Shown: positions 8,105-14,341, numbered from the stretch's first letter. The stretch is 14,341 bases of DNA from an uncultured Clostridium sp. (GCA_958442925.1 CAUCIO010000046.1:1-14341), one strand, 5' to 3'. The notes: generated by a model from the sequence alone, not told the origin. Translations and numbers: made by a program.

Positions 8105-8150
8105 CAAACAAAACGCCCGTCGGCTTCAGTTCCGGCGGGCGTTTTGTTTG
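8105..8150 (+). terminator. Intrinsic terminator, probably bidirectional in form
   Basis: A perfect 15-bp stem pairs 8105-8119 (CAAACAAAACGCCCG) with 8136-8150 (CGGGCGTTTTGTTTG). The GC-rich core sits at the loop side and the outer part is A-rich on the left and T-rich on the right, continuing as TT. Three more pairs (8121-8123 with 8132-8134) shorten the loop. It lies 18 nt after the asparaginase stop and should end the long polyamine-to-asparaginase transcript. The A/T symmetry would let it work on either strand, though no gene converges here. Confidence 0.92.
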
Positions 8151-8379
8151 TTAAATTGGGAATGGTAGGTATATATAAAAAAGAAATTGGCTTAGGGGGG
8201 CCGGACGGCTCTTCACCGCCCGGTATGAGTATGAAAAAGCTTTTTTTATTTCAAGCAATACTTGAAACAAAGGCCTGTCATCCTTTCGGATAACATGGTT
8301 ACAGTATAGAGCATAATTGTGAAGAAAGTGTGACAGCTCCATAAAAAAAGAATAAAGATCATAAAAAAAGAAAAAACCC
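8151..8379. other. Non-coding stretch upstream of mreB with several small hairpins
   Basis: No convincing gene is present. Three local inverted repeats can be read: CCGGACGG (8201-8208) with CCGCCCGG (8216-8223), one mismatch, 7-nt loop; TTTCAAG (8249-8255) with CTTGAAA (8261-8267), perfect, 5-nt loop; and TGTCATCC (8276-8283) with GGATAACA (8288-8295), one mismatch, 4-nt loop. A homopolymer-rich palindrome, AAAAAGCTTTTT, sits at about 8234-8245. The arrangement does not match a riboswitch class I can name. If a promoter lies further upstream than the one annotated, these could be leader structures; otherwise they may be protein-binding sites or relics. Confidence 0.45.
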
Positions 8380-8408
8380 TTTAAAAAGCGGGGGAAGTTG
8401 TATATAAT
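8340..8408 (+). promoter_or_regulatory. Likely sigma-A-type promoter of mreB operon with phased A-tracts
   Basis: A perfect -10 hexamer TATAAT at 8403-8408 is preceded, at 17-bp spacing, by TTTAAA at 8380-8385, a four-of-six match to the -35 consensus. Just upstream the 13-mer CATAAAAAAAGAA occurs twice, at 8340-8352 and 8360-8372, exactly 20 bp apart, and further As follow at 8371-8376. A-tracts spaced by about two helical turns suggest DNA bending or an UP element contacting the polymerase alpha subunits. The implied leader before the mreB start at 8489 is about 75 nt. A second, weaker extended -10 (TGGTATAGT) ends at 8423. Confidence 0.6.
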
Positions 8409-8488
8409 AGTAAGTGGTATAGTTTGCTTACAGACCAGAACATTGTTTTTAGATAGATAAAAGGCAAAAAAACAGGAGGAAAACGAAG

Positions 8489-9493
8489 ATGATGATGCCG
8501 ACTGACATTGGAATCGATCTGGGTACTGCCAGTATCCTTGTGTATATCAAGGGTAAAGGCGTTGTGCTGAAAGAGCCGTCCGTTGTTGCGATTGATCGTG
8601 ACAAGAACGAGATCAAGGCCATCGGAGAGGAAGCCCGCCTGATGATCGGAAGAACACCGGGTAATATCGTAGCGGTCCGCCCCCTTCGCCAGGGCGTAAT
8701 CTCTGACTATACAGTCACGGAAAAGATGTTGAAATATTTCATTAACAAGGCAGTGGGAAAGAGAACTCTCAGAAAGCCCAGAATCAGCGTGTGTATCCCC
8801 AGCGGCGCCACAGAGGTGGAGAGAAAGGCAGTGGAGGACGCTACCTACCAGGCAGGAGCCAGGGATGTAACGATTATTGAGGAACCGGTAGCGGCTGCCA
8901 TTGGAGCTGGTATTGATATTTCCAAGGCCTGCGGAAACATGATTGTAGATATCGGAGGAGGTACTGCTGATATCGCTGTGATTTCCCTGGGGGGCACGGT
9001 TGTCAGCACCTCGATTAAGATTGCCGGAGACGACTTTGATGAGGCGCTGGTGCGTTACATGAGAAAGAAGCACAACCTGTTAATCGGTGAGAGAACGGCT
9101 GAGGAGATTAAGATCAATATCGGTGCTGCTTACCAGAGACCGGAGATGCTGACGATGGAAGTCAGGGGAAGAAACCTGGTGACAGGACTTCCAAAGACCA
9201 TTGTGGTTACTTCCGATGAGACCTTAGAGGCGCTGAGAGAGCCGGCCCTCCAGATTGTGGATGCCGTTCATAACGTGCTGGAGCGGACTCCGCCGGAGCT
9301 GGCTGCCGATATTTTTGACCGCGGCATTGTGCTGACAGGAGGAGGATCTTTACTCAGCGGCCTGGATGCCCTGATTGAGGAGAAGACGGGCATTACTACC
9401 ATGATAGCAGAGGATCCGCTGACAGCAGTAGCCATTGGAACAGGAAAGTTTATTGAGTTCCTTCATGGAGAGGGTTCCAAAAATTTTGACTAG
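8489..9493 (+). CDS. mreB: MreB/Mbl-family rod-shape-determining actin homologue
   Basis: A bacterial actin that forms membrane-associated ATP-dependent filaments and guides peptidoglycan synthesis along the cell side wall. The 334-residue protein has the phosphate-1 motif DIGIDLGTAS (6-15), the EEPVAAAIGAG segment (131-141), phosphate-2 DIGGGTAD (154-161) and the adenosine motif LTGGGSLLSGLD (282-293), plus RTPPELAADI (266-275), typical of the family. Family members usually have GGGTTD; here the first T of the pair is followed by A. AGGAGGA at 8474-8480 places the start at the first of three in-frame Met codons (8489). No mreC or mreD follows, so this is a stand-alone copy of the kind called Mbl or MreBH in Bacillus, and another mreBCD locus may exist elsewhere. 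It is the first gene of an operon; recD2 starts 8 nt after its stop. Confidence 0.93.
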   Translation: MMMPTDIGIDLGTASILVYIKGKGVVLKEPSVVAIDRDKNEIKAIGEEARLMIGRTPGNIVAVRPLRQGVISDYTVTEKMLKYFINKAVGKRTLRKPRISVCIPSGATEVERKAVEDATYQAGARDVTIIEEPVAAAIGAGIDISKACGNMIVDIGGGTADIAVISLGGTVVSTSIKIAGDDFDEALVRYMRKKHNLLIGERTAEEIKINIGAAYQRPEMLTMEVRGRNLVTGLPKTIVVTSDETLEALREPALQIVDAVHNVLERTPPELAADIFDRGIVLTGGGSLLSGLDALIEEKTGITTMIAEDPLTAVAIGTGKFIEFLHGEGSKNFD

Positions 9494-9501
9494 GGGCAGC
9501 T

Positions 9502-11805
9502 ATGGCTTCAGTGAAAGGTTTTGTTGAGAAAATTAAATACCGGAACGAGGAGAACGGTTATACGGTTTTGAGCGTCACAGGCTCTGACGATGGGGAGGAG
9601 TATATTCTGGTTGGAAACTTTTCCTACATTGGCGAGGGAGAGCTTGTGGAGGCGTCGGGCCATATGACGGAGCATCCCGTTTACGGGGAACAGCTGTCTG
9701 TGGAGAGCTATGAGATTAAGCCTCCGGAGGACACTGTATCTATGGAACGCTATTTAGGCTCCGGTGCCATCAAAGGCATCGGGGCTGCTTTAGCTTCAAG
9801 GATAGTAAAAAAATTTAAAAAAGATACTTTCCGGATTATGGAGGAGGAGCCGGAGCGGCTTGCTGAAATTAAGGGAATCAGCGAAAAGATGGCTATGTCC
9901 ATTGCAGAGCAGATTGAGGAAAAGCGGGATATGCGCCAGGCTATGATGTTTCTGCAGGACTATGGAGTGTCCATGAATCTGGCGGCAAAAATCTACCGGG
10001 AATACGGCCCGGCCATGTATGGAATTATCAGGCAGAATCCCTATAAGCTGGCGGATGACATTCCGGGAGTGGGATTTAAGATGGCGGATGAGATTGCCGC
10101 TAAGGCCGGAATCCTGACAGACTCTGATTTCAGAATTAAGAGCGGAATTCTGTATACTCTTTTAAAGGCGTCGGGAAACGGCCATACATATCTTCCAAAG
10201 GAGATTCTGATGGAACAGGCTTCAGAGCTTCTGGGAGTGGGTCAGGAGGAGATAGAGAACCGCCTTCTGGATATGCAGATGGAAAAGCGCCTGGTGGTGA
10301 AACGATTCAGGGAGGACACAGCCGAAGAAGGGGAGGAGAGGGAAGAGAGCAGACAGATGGTCTATGCCTCCCAGTATTATTACACAGAGCTGAATACGGC
10401 TAAAATGCTTCACGATCTGAATATCACAGGCGACCAGCCGGAGGAATCCATTAGGAAAAGTCTCAGGCAGATTCAGAAGCAGGAAAATATTGAACTGGAC
10501 GAGCTTCAGATTCAGGCTGTCATAGAGGCAGTCAACTGCGGCCTTCTTATTATTACAGGCGGTCCCGGAACAGGAAAGACGACTACGATTAATACCATCA
10601 TCCGATATTTTGAGCTGGGCGGCCTGGATATCCTTCTGGCGGCTCCCACAGGCCGTGCAGCCAAGCGGATGACAGAGGCCACCGGCTTTGAGGCCAGGAC
10701 CATCCACCGCCTGCTGGAACTTTCCGGAGCGCCTGTGGAGGAGAAGACAGGAGATGCAGGCGAGAGAAGCAAGATGGCCAATGCGGGCATGAGGTTTGAG
10801 CGCAATGAAGAAAATCCTCTGGATGCAGATGTGATCATTATTGATGAGATGTCCATGGTGGATATTCACCTGATGCATTCCCTTCTTCGGGCAGTAAATG
10901 TGGGAACCCGACTGATTCTGGTGGGAGACGTGGATCAGCTTCCCAGCGTAGGCCCTGGCAATGTGCTTCGGGACATGATTGAATCCCAGTGCTTCCATGT
11001 GGTGAAGCTGACCAGGATTTTCAGGCAGGCGGCCCAGAGCGATATCGTGGTGAACGCCCACCGGATTAATGAAGGAGGACAGATTCCCCTGGGAAAGAAA
11101 AGCCAGGACTTTCTTTTTATCCGCCAGGAAGATCCCAATGCCATTGTCCGCTCGATGATTACCCTGGTACAGGAGAAGCTGCCGGGTTACGTCCATGCGG
11201 ACACCTTTGACATTCAGATTATGACGCCTATGAGAAAAGGCGCTCTGGGAGTGGAGCGGCTCAACGAAATTCTCCAGAAGTATCTGAATCCACCTTCTCC
11301 GGAGAAGAAGGAGAGGGAGAGCGGGGGAACTATCTTCCGCACCGGCGACAAGGTGATGCAGATTAAGAATAATTACCAGATGGAGTGGGAGCTGAGAAAC
11401 AGGTACGGCGTGCCGGTAGATAAGGGCTCCGGCGTGTTTAATGGAGATGTAGGCGTGATCCGGGATATTAATGCTTTCTCTGAGCTTATGACAGTGGAGT
11501 TTGATGAGGGGAAGATGGTGGAATACAGCTTTAAACAGCTGGAGGAACTGGAGCTGGCCTATGCCATTACTATTCATAAATCCCAGGGAAGCGAGTATCC
11601 GGCAGTCGTGCTGCCTGTTTATCCAGGACCCAGGATGCTGATGACCAGAAATCTGATTTATACGGCTGTCACCAGGGCCAAGTCCTGTGTCTGTCTGGTA
11701 GGAATTCCACAGGTATTTCAGTCTATGGTGGATAACGCGTCTCAGCAGAAGAGGTATTGTGGATTAAAAGACAGAATTCAGGAGATAGAGGAAAGCCTTA
11801 TGTAG
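9502..11805 (+). CDS. recD2: RecD2-type ATP-dependent DNA helicase (SF1B, 5'-3')
   Basis: A 767-residue helicase of the RecD2 class, acting in DNA repair independently of RecBC. The N-terminal part (to about 200) contains an OB-like segment and helix-hairpin-helix motifs (IKGIGAALASRIVKKF, IKGISEKMAM, IPGVGFKMADEIA). The motor has Walker A GGPGTGKTT (353-361), Walker B DEMSMVD (448-454), GDVDQLPSVGPGNVL, the LTRIFRQ arginine motif, THKSQGSEYP (690-699) and YTAVTRAKS (720-728). The long N-terminal extension separates it from RecBCD-associated RecD. The ATG at 9502 follows AGGGG by five bases and lies 8 nt after the mreB stop; comF begins 16 nt after its own stop. Linkage of mreB, recD2 and comF is, to my knowledge, common in clostridia. 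A variable charged segment rich in E and R (about 270-290) looks like a flexible insertion. Confidence 0.95.
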   Translation: MASVKGFVEKIKYRNEENGYTVLSVTGSDDGEEYILVGNFSYIGEGELVEASGHMTEHPVYGEQLSVESYEIKPPEDTVSMERYLGSGAIKGIGAALASRIVKKFKKDTFRIMEEEPERLAEIKGISEKMAMSIAEQIEEKRDMRQAMMFLQDYGVSMNLAAKIYREYGPAMYGIIRQNPYKLADDIPGVGFKMADEIAAKAGILTDSDFRIKSGILYTLLKASGNGHTYLPKEILMEQASELLGVGQEEIENRLLDMQMEKRLVVKRFREDTAEEGEEREESRQMVYASQYYYTELNTAKMLHDLNITGDQPEESIRKSLRQIQKQENIELDELQIQAVIEAVNCGLLIITGGPGTGKTTTINTIIRYFELGGLDILLAAPTGRAAKRMTEATGFEARTIHRLLELSGAPVEEKTGDAGERSKMANAGMRFERNEENPLDADVIIIDEMSMVDIHLMHSLLRAVNVGTRLILVGDVDQLPSVGPGNVLRDMIESQCFHVVKLTRIFRQAAQSDIVVNAHRINEGGQIPLGKKSQDFLFIRQEDPNAIVRSMITLVQEKLPGYVHADTFDIQIMTPMRKGALGVERLNEILQKYLNPPSPEKKERESGGTIFRTGDKVMQIKNNYQMEWELRNRYGVPVDKGSGVFNGDVGVIRDINAFSELMTVEFDEGKMVEYSFKQLEELELAYAITIHKSQGSEYPAVVLPVYPGPRMLMTRNLIYTAVTRAKSCVCLVGIPQVFQSMVDNASQQKRYCGLKDRIQEIEESLM

Positions 11806-11821
11806 GAGAGTCTGCGTTTCT

Positions 11822-12571
11822 ATGAAGGATAAGAATTACAATCATATCAAAGCATTTCTTGAATATCCCTGCCGCATGGCAGAGGATCTTCTCTTTCCGC
11901 GCCGCTGCCCGGTCTGCGGCGGCGTGGTGATGCCGAAGGGGCGTCTTATCTGCCCGGCATGTCTGAAGTATTTATCATTTGTGTCATCCCCGGTCTGCAT
12001 GAAGTGCGGAAAAGAGATAGAAAGCAGGGAGCAGGAATACTGCGGGGACTGCCTTCGTCGGAAAAAGAGTTTTGAGAGAGGTTTTGCCCTGCTCAATTAC
12101 GACAACAGGGCCGCTGTGTCCATGGCAGCTGTCAAATATCATAACAAGAGAGAGTATCTGGATTTTTACGCCAGAGCGGCGGCTCTTCGGTTTGAAAAGC
12201 AGTTTAAACAGGCAGGAATCCAGGTGATTGTGCCTGTTCCTGTCCATGCTTCCAGACTGAAAGCCAGAGGATTTAACCAGGCGGCTGTGCTGGCCAAACA
12301 GCTTTCGGCTGAGCTTGGCATTCCCTGGGAGGAACTGCTTGTCCGTGTAAAAAAGACAGATCCACAGAAAGGGCTGGGCTCCTCAGACCGCCTGAAAAAT
12401 CTGCGAGGGGCTTTTGAGGCAAAAGAGACAGTGAGAACATGGGAACGGGTGCTTCTGGTGGATGATATTTATACTACAGGGAGTACGGCAGAGATCTGTT
12501 CCAGGGCTCTTCTTGGAGCGGGGGTGAAGCAGGTGTTCGTATTCGCCGTCTGCATCGGACATGGAGTGTAA
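11822..12571 (+). CDS. comF: ComF family protein (zinc-finger phosphoribosyltransferase-like)
   Basis: A 249-residue ComF homologue, a family needed for DNA uptake in competent bacteria but also present in species not known to be naturally competent. The N-terminal third has eight cysteines in four CxxC pairs (29/32, 44/47, 59/62, 74/77), expected to hold zinc. The C-terminal part has the phosphoribosyltransferase core: PVPVHASRLKARGFNQA (138-154) and the PRPP loop VDDIYTTGST (213-222). The start at 11822 has AGGAGAG ending 11 bases upstream, slightly far; an internal ATG at 11876 has no better site and would begin closer to the usual family start, so the first 18 residues are less certain. 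It is the last gene of the mreB operon. Its link to the helicase suggests a DNA metabolism role; competence is not shown. Confidence 0.92.
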   Translation: MKDKNYNHIKAFLEYPCRMAEDLLFPRRCPVCGGVVMPKGRLICPACLKYLSFVSSPVCMKCGKEIESREQEYCGDCLRRKKSFERGFALLNYDNRAAVSMAAVKYHNKREYLDFYARAAALRFEKQFKQAGIQVIVPVPVHASRLKARGFNQAAVLAKQLSAELGIPWEELLVRVKKTDPQKGLGSSDRLKNLRGAFEAKETVRTWERVLLVDDIYTTGSTAEICSRALLGAGVKQVFVFAVCIGHGV

Positions 12572-12639
12572 ATTCGATAGGGCAGGCATAATTATCCCAC
12601 TATGAGGCGCGTTATTCTTTGTACACTGACGCTAAACAG

Positions 12640-12809
12640 ACAAAATTTACAGGCTAAGTGACGATGGCGAGGCTTTCTAAGAGAGGTTCGCGTTAATTTC
12701 CGCCACCGAGCGAAGTGTCTGAGCCGAAGGCGAGTTTTCGCGGATGGCGGATAACAGATGCGCGAACCGAGCAGAAAACGCAGCCAGTCATAAGGCTTGT
12801 AAATTTTGT
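12640..12809. repeat. Large imperfect palindrome (possible miniature inverted-repeat element or structured RNA)
   Basis: The two halves of this 170-nt stretch are reverse complements with mismatches. The outer arms are perfect over 12 bp (ACAAAATTTACA at 12640-12651, TGTAAATTTTGT at 12798-12809). A middle pair is perfect over 8 bp (GGTTCGCG 12685-12692, CGCGAACC 12761-12768). An inner pair CCGCCA (12700-12705) / TGGCGG (12745-12750) continues with CCG/CGG past a one-base bulge. The centre holds a small GCC-GAA-GGC hairpin (12723-12731) and related GAGCGAAG / GAGCCGAAG words. There is no credible coding. It lies between comF and the promoter of the next gene. It could be a dispersed intergenic element, a transcribed hairpin, or the comF 3' end structure; copy number in the genome would decide. 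Confidence 0.65.
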
Positions 12810-12832
12810 TCTATGATTTTCTGCCGTTTGCA

Positions 12833-12862
12833 TTGGACACAGACGAAAAAATACGATATGAT
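12833..12862 (+). promoter_or_regulatory. Likely promoter for the YcxB-like gene
   Basis: TTGGAC at 12833-12838 and TATGAT at 12857-12862 are separated by 18 bp, each five of six to the vegetative consensus. The pair sits just after the palindrome and about 70 nt before the start codon at 12934. A promoter here would give a leader of roughly 65 nt containing the hairpin at 12883-12919. Confidence 0.55.
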
Positions 12863-12882
12863 GGTAGATAAATTGAAAATTT

Positions 12883-12919
12883 GGAGACGGTCCTTTGCCA
12901 AAGAAAGGACAGTGTCTCC
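12883..12919 (+). promoter_or_regulatory. Leader hairpin directly upstream of the YcxB-like gene ribosome site
   Basis: Two nested stems form one hairpin: GGAGAC (12883-12888) pairs with GTCTCC (12914-12919) and GTCCTTT (12890-12896) pairs with AAAGGAC (12904-12910), leaving a 7-nt loop and a small internal loop. The structure ends three bases before the AAGGAG ribosome site (12922-12927). No T-run follows. It could stabilise the mRNA 5' end or modulate ribosome access; this is inference from position. Confidence 0.55.
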
Positions 12920-12933
12920 GGAAGGAGTTAGAA

Positions 12934-13746
12934 ATGAAGGAATATACGTATCAGCTTGAAAAAGATGATTACAGGGAATGGATCCGGTGGAACATTAAAA
13001 AACACGATCAGAAAAAAACTCGTTACATTACAGTGGGAGTAATGCTGGCGCTGCTGGCAATGACTCTGATTGGTAATCTTTCCTCCGGCGCGCCGCTGGC
13101 GGCAGCGATTGGTTCCTCACTTATGTTTCTGGGGCTGGGAGGGATTATGCTTTATTTCACTTCTCCACAGAACCAGGAGAGAATGATTTATAAAAAGAGC
13201 GGATTGAAAAAAATGGAACAGACAGGTTTTCCTACTGTCAACCTGGTTCTCAGAGAGGACGGATTTGATCTGTATGGCTCCAAACGGACAGAGGAACAGA
13301 TGCATTACCAGTATACGGCGCTGTCTGAGGTTCTGGAGCTGGAACGCCTGATTCTTTTGAAGACAGCTGACGGAGGCTACCAGTTTGTAGCGAAAAAGGC
13401 ATTTGAAAGCAAGGAGGAGAAGGAAGAGTTTCTGACCCTTCTTCAGGAAAAGATGGAGGATGCCAAGGCTCATCCGGAGAATTACAGCCTGAAAAATGAG
13501 GAGGACGAGGCTGAGAAGGAGCGAATCAGCCGTGTCTGGGAAGAAGGCTATGTGGTAAGAAATAAAAATACAGAAGGTCTCGGAAAGATCGGCCAGATGG
13601 CTCATATTTTAGCCCCTGCAGGCGAAGAAGAGGCGCTGGAGGAAAATTCCCAGGCAGAGAAATCTGATGAGGCTGAGACTGCTGAGATTCAGGAAGAAAC
13701 TCCTGTTTTAGAAGAGACAAGAGAGGCAGAGCAGAAAGAGGAGTGA
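12934..13746 (+). CDS. YcxB-like protein with two predicted membrane helices
   Basis: A membrane protein of 270 aa whose biochemical role is unknown. Two hydrophobic helices (about 31-49 and 54-76) form a hairpin near the N-terminus. A region at about 95-175 follows, with LREDGFDLYG, an aromatic YQYTALSEVLE segment and FVAKKAFESKEEKEEFLTLL, matching the pattern of the YcxB-like C-terminal domain as I know it. The last 50 residues are highly acidic (E/A/Q-rich) and probably disordered. The start at 12934 is preceded by AAGGAG at six bases; an in-frame TTG at 12895 would extend it by 13 residues but falls inside the leader hairpin with no ribosome site. Its stop (13744-13746) lies only 5 nt before the likely start of the acetyltransferase, so the two are probably co-translated. 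Confidence 0.75.
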   Translation: MKEYTYQLEKDDYREWIRWNIKKHDQKKTRYITVGVMLALLAMTLIGNLSSGAPLAAAIGSSLMFLGLGGIMLYFTSPQNQERMIYKKSGLKKMEQTGFPTVNLVLREDGFDLYGSKRTEEQMHYQYTALSEVLELERLILLKTADGGYQFVAKKAFESKEEKEEFLTLLQEKMEDAKAHPENYSLKNEEDEAEKERISRVWEEGYVVRNKNTEGLGKIGQMAHILAPAGEEEALEENSQAEKSDEAETAEIQEETPVLEETREAEQKEE

Positions 13747-13751
13747 TGGAT

Positions 13752-14243
13752 ATGACAATACGCCCGGCGGTCCGGGAGGATGTGAGGGAAATGATGGAAA
13801 TTTTTAACTATGAGGTGAGAAATTCCACTGCATCCTTTGCCATTACAGAGCAGTCCTATGAGGAACGGCTGGACTGGTTTCAGTCCCACGGAGGTGAATA
13901 TTATCCTCTGCTCACAGCAGAGCAGAACGGACGCGTGGCAGGCTATGCCTGCCTGTCTCCATACCGTCCCTATGAGGCCTACAGAGGAACAGCGGAACTT
14001 TCTGTCTATGTTTCGCCGGATTTCAGAAGGCAGGGAATTGGGGAAGCGCTGATGCGGGAACTGCTGGGCAGGGCTCGCCGTTTCGGGAAGCTTCATTCCA
14101 TCATTTCTGTGATCACAGCCAGTAATGAGTCCAGCATCCGTCTCCACGAAAAGCTGGGATTTTCCTATTGCGGAACCATGCACCAGGTAGGGGAGAAGTT
14201 CGGACAGCTGCTTGACATAGTTAACTATGAGCTTTTGATTTGA
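13752..14243 (+). CDS. GNAT N-acetyltransferase, phosphinothricin acetyltransferase-like
   Basis: Transfers acetyl from acetyl-CoA to an amine. The 163-residue protein matches the PAT/MnaT-like branch of the GNAT family: IRPAVREDV at the start, IFNYEVRNSTASF (17-29), the SPYRPYEAYRGTAELSVYV stretch (69-87) with the likely catalytic E82, the acetyl-CoA loop RRQGIG (92-97), and ASNESSIRLHEKLGF (123-137) followed by HQVGEKFGQLLDI. Members acetylate glufosinate, methionine sulfoximine or amino acids; the natural substrate here is unknown. The ATG at 13752 was chosen because the AAAGAGGAG site ends eight bases before it; GTG 13743 and ATG 13746 lie too close to, or within, that site. It follows the YcxB-like gene by 5 nt and is terminated just downstream. 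Confidence 0.88.
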   Translation: MTIRPAVREDVREMMEIFNYEVRNSTASFAITEQSYEERLDWFQSHGGEYYPLLTAEQNGRVAGYACLSPYRPYEAYRGTAELSVYVSPDFRRQGIGEALMRELLGRARRFGKLHSIISVITASNESSIRLHEKLGFSYCGTMHQVGEKFGQLLDIVNYELLI

Positions 14244-14246
14244 TTT

Positions 14247-14297
14247 AGAAAGAGAAGAATCTTCGCCAGACCGGCAGGATTCTTCTCTTTCTGTTTG
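14247..14297 (+). terminator. Terminator hairpin after the GNAT gene, U-tract cut short by an intron
   Basis: AGAAAGAGAAGAA (14247-14259) pairs exactly with TTCTTCTCTTTCT (14281-14293). Past a bulged T, TC (14260-14261) pairs with GA (14278-14279), and an apical GCC/GGC hairpin (14265-14267, 14273-14275) sits in the loop. It begins three bases after the acetyltransferase stop. After the stem only GTTT remains before the sequence changes to intron-like GCGCGCC, so a longer T-run may have continued originally on the far side of the insertion. Confidence 0.8.
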
Positions 14298-14341
14298 CGC
14301 GCCATGGGCGCGCTCTAACGGGTGTAAGTCCCGAACACGCC
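14298..14341 (+). mobile_element. 5' end of a probable group IIC (bacterial class C) self-splicing intron, truncated by window edge
   Basis: The last 44 nt match, from memory, the 5' domain I pattern of group IIC introns such as the Oceanobacillus iheyensis ribozyme. They open with a GNGNGCC start, then ATGGG, TCTA, GGGTG, AGTCCCGAAC in order and spacing. The opening GCGCGCC (14298-14304) and GGCGCGC (14308-14314) form a perfect 7-bp hairpin, and GGG (14321-14323) faces CCC (14331-14333). The first five bases, GCGCG, differ at position two from the usual GUGYG. Placement right behind a terminator stem is the known target preference of class C introns. The reverse transcriptase/maturase gene, if present, would be beyond the window. 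The exact 5' splice position could shift by a few bases. Confidence 0.82.

Noticed and set aside
8151..8342. 63-codon minus-strand open frame in the mreB upstream region
   Set aside because: No good ribosome site, composition unlike the neighbouring genes, and it runs through the hairpin cluster; probably chance.
8381..9073. 230-codon minus-strand open frame opposite mreB and its promoter
   Set aside because: Overlaps a well-conserved actin homologue and the promoter; low-complexity, serine-rich translation with no family resemblance.
10222..11577. 451-codon open frame on the minus strand opposite recD2
   Set aside because: It lies wholly inside a clear helicase gene, its translation shows no recognisable domain (rich in H, L, N and S), and codon bias of the real gene explains the lack of stops.
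12581..12600. GGG/CCC motif after comF considered as a terminator
   Set aside because: Only about three pairs can form and no T-run follows; no conventional terminator for comF is visible before the palindrome.
12700..12750. Repeated GAGCGAAG-like words considered as a CRISPR or tandem array
   Set aside because: Only two imperfect copies with no regular spacers; they are part of the palindrome core.
12895..12933. TTG at 12895 as start of the YcxB-like gene
   Set aside because: The TTG is inside the leader hairpin without a ribosome site, while ATG 12934 has AAGGAG at ideal spacing.
12744..12959. 71-codon plus-strand open frame through the palindrome and leader
   Set aside because: Runs across the palindrome arm, promoter and leader hairpin and overlaps the real start at 12934 in another frame; no ribosome site.

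Overview
The window looks like chromosome from a Gram-positive anaerobe of the Clostridia, most likely a Lachnospiraceae relative. This is inferred from the strong AGGAG-type ribosome binding sites, moderate GC content, the mreB-recD2-comF gene order and the clostridial-type spermidine genes. No species can be named from sequence alone. Every supported gene lies on the + strand.

Region 1 (1-8150) reads as one long operon that begins upstream of the window. It opens with polyamine genes: a 5'-truncated spermidine synthase (speE), an agmatinase-family ureohydrolase (speB), a saccharopine-dehydrogenase-like carboxy(nor)spermidine-type dehydrogenase and an NspC-type decarboxylase. An ABC-F ATPase, a zinc-ribbon membrane protein of unknown function and a cytoplasmic type I L-asparaginase follow. 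Gaps are short (25 and 18 nt, then an ATGA overlap). The exception is a 126-nt gap before nspC that holds a long RNA hairpin. The operon ends at a 15-bp intrinsic terminator (8105-8150). The set contains parts of two spermidine routes: aminopropyl transfer by SpeE, and aspartate-semialdehyde-dependent synthesis by the dehydrogenase and decarboxylase. The ureohydrolase may act on agmatine or on aminopropylagmatine.

Region 2 (8151-12571) starts with a non-coding stretch of about 340 nt containing several small hairpins and a likely promoter with phased A-tracts. It then encodes an MreB/Mbl actin homologue, the RecD2 helicase and a ComF-family phosphoribosyltransferase, tightly spaced as an operon.

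Region 3 (12572-14341) starts with a 362-nt intergenic region holding a 170-nt imperfect palindrome, a promoter and a leader hairpin. A two-TM YcxB-like protein and a phosphinothricin-acetyltransferase-like GNAT enzyme follow. The GNAT gene is followed by a terminator hairpin. Immediately behind that hairpin the sequence turns into what appears to be the 5' end of a group IIC self-splicing intron, which runs off the window edge.

The most interesting points are the intron placed at the terminator, the mixed spermidine pathway with its uncertain substrate, the long hairpin inside that operon, and the large palindrome between comF and the YcxB-like gene. No CRISPR array, tRNA, rRNA or defence system was seen.
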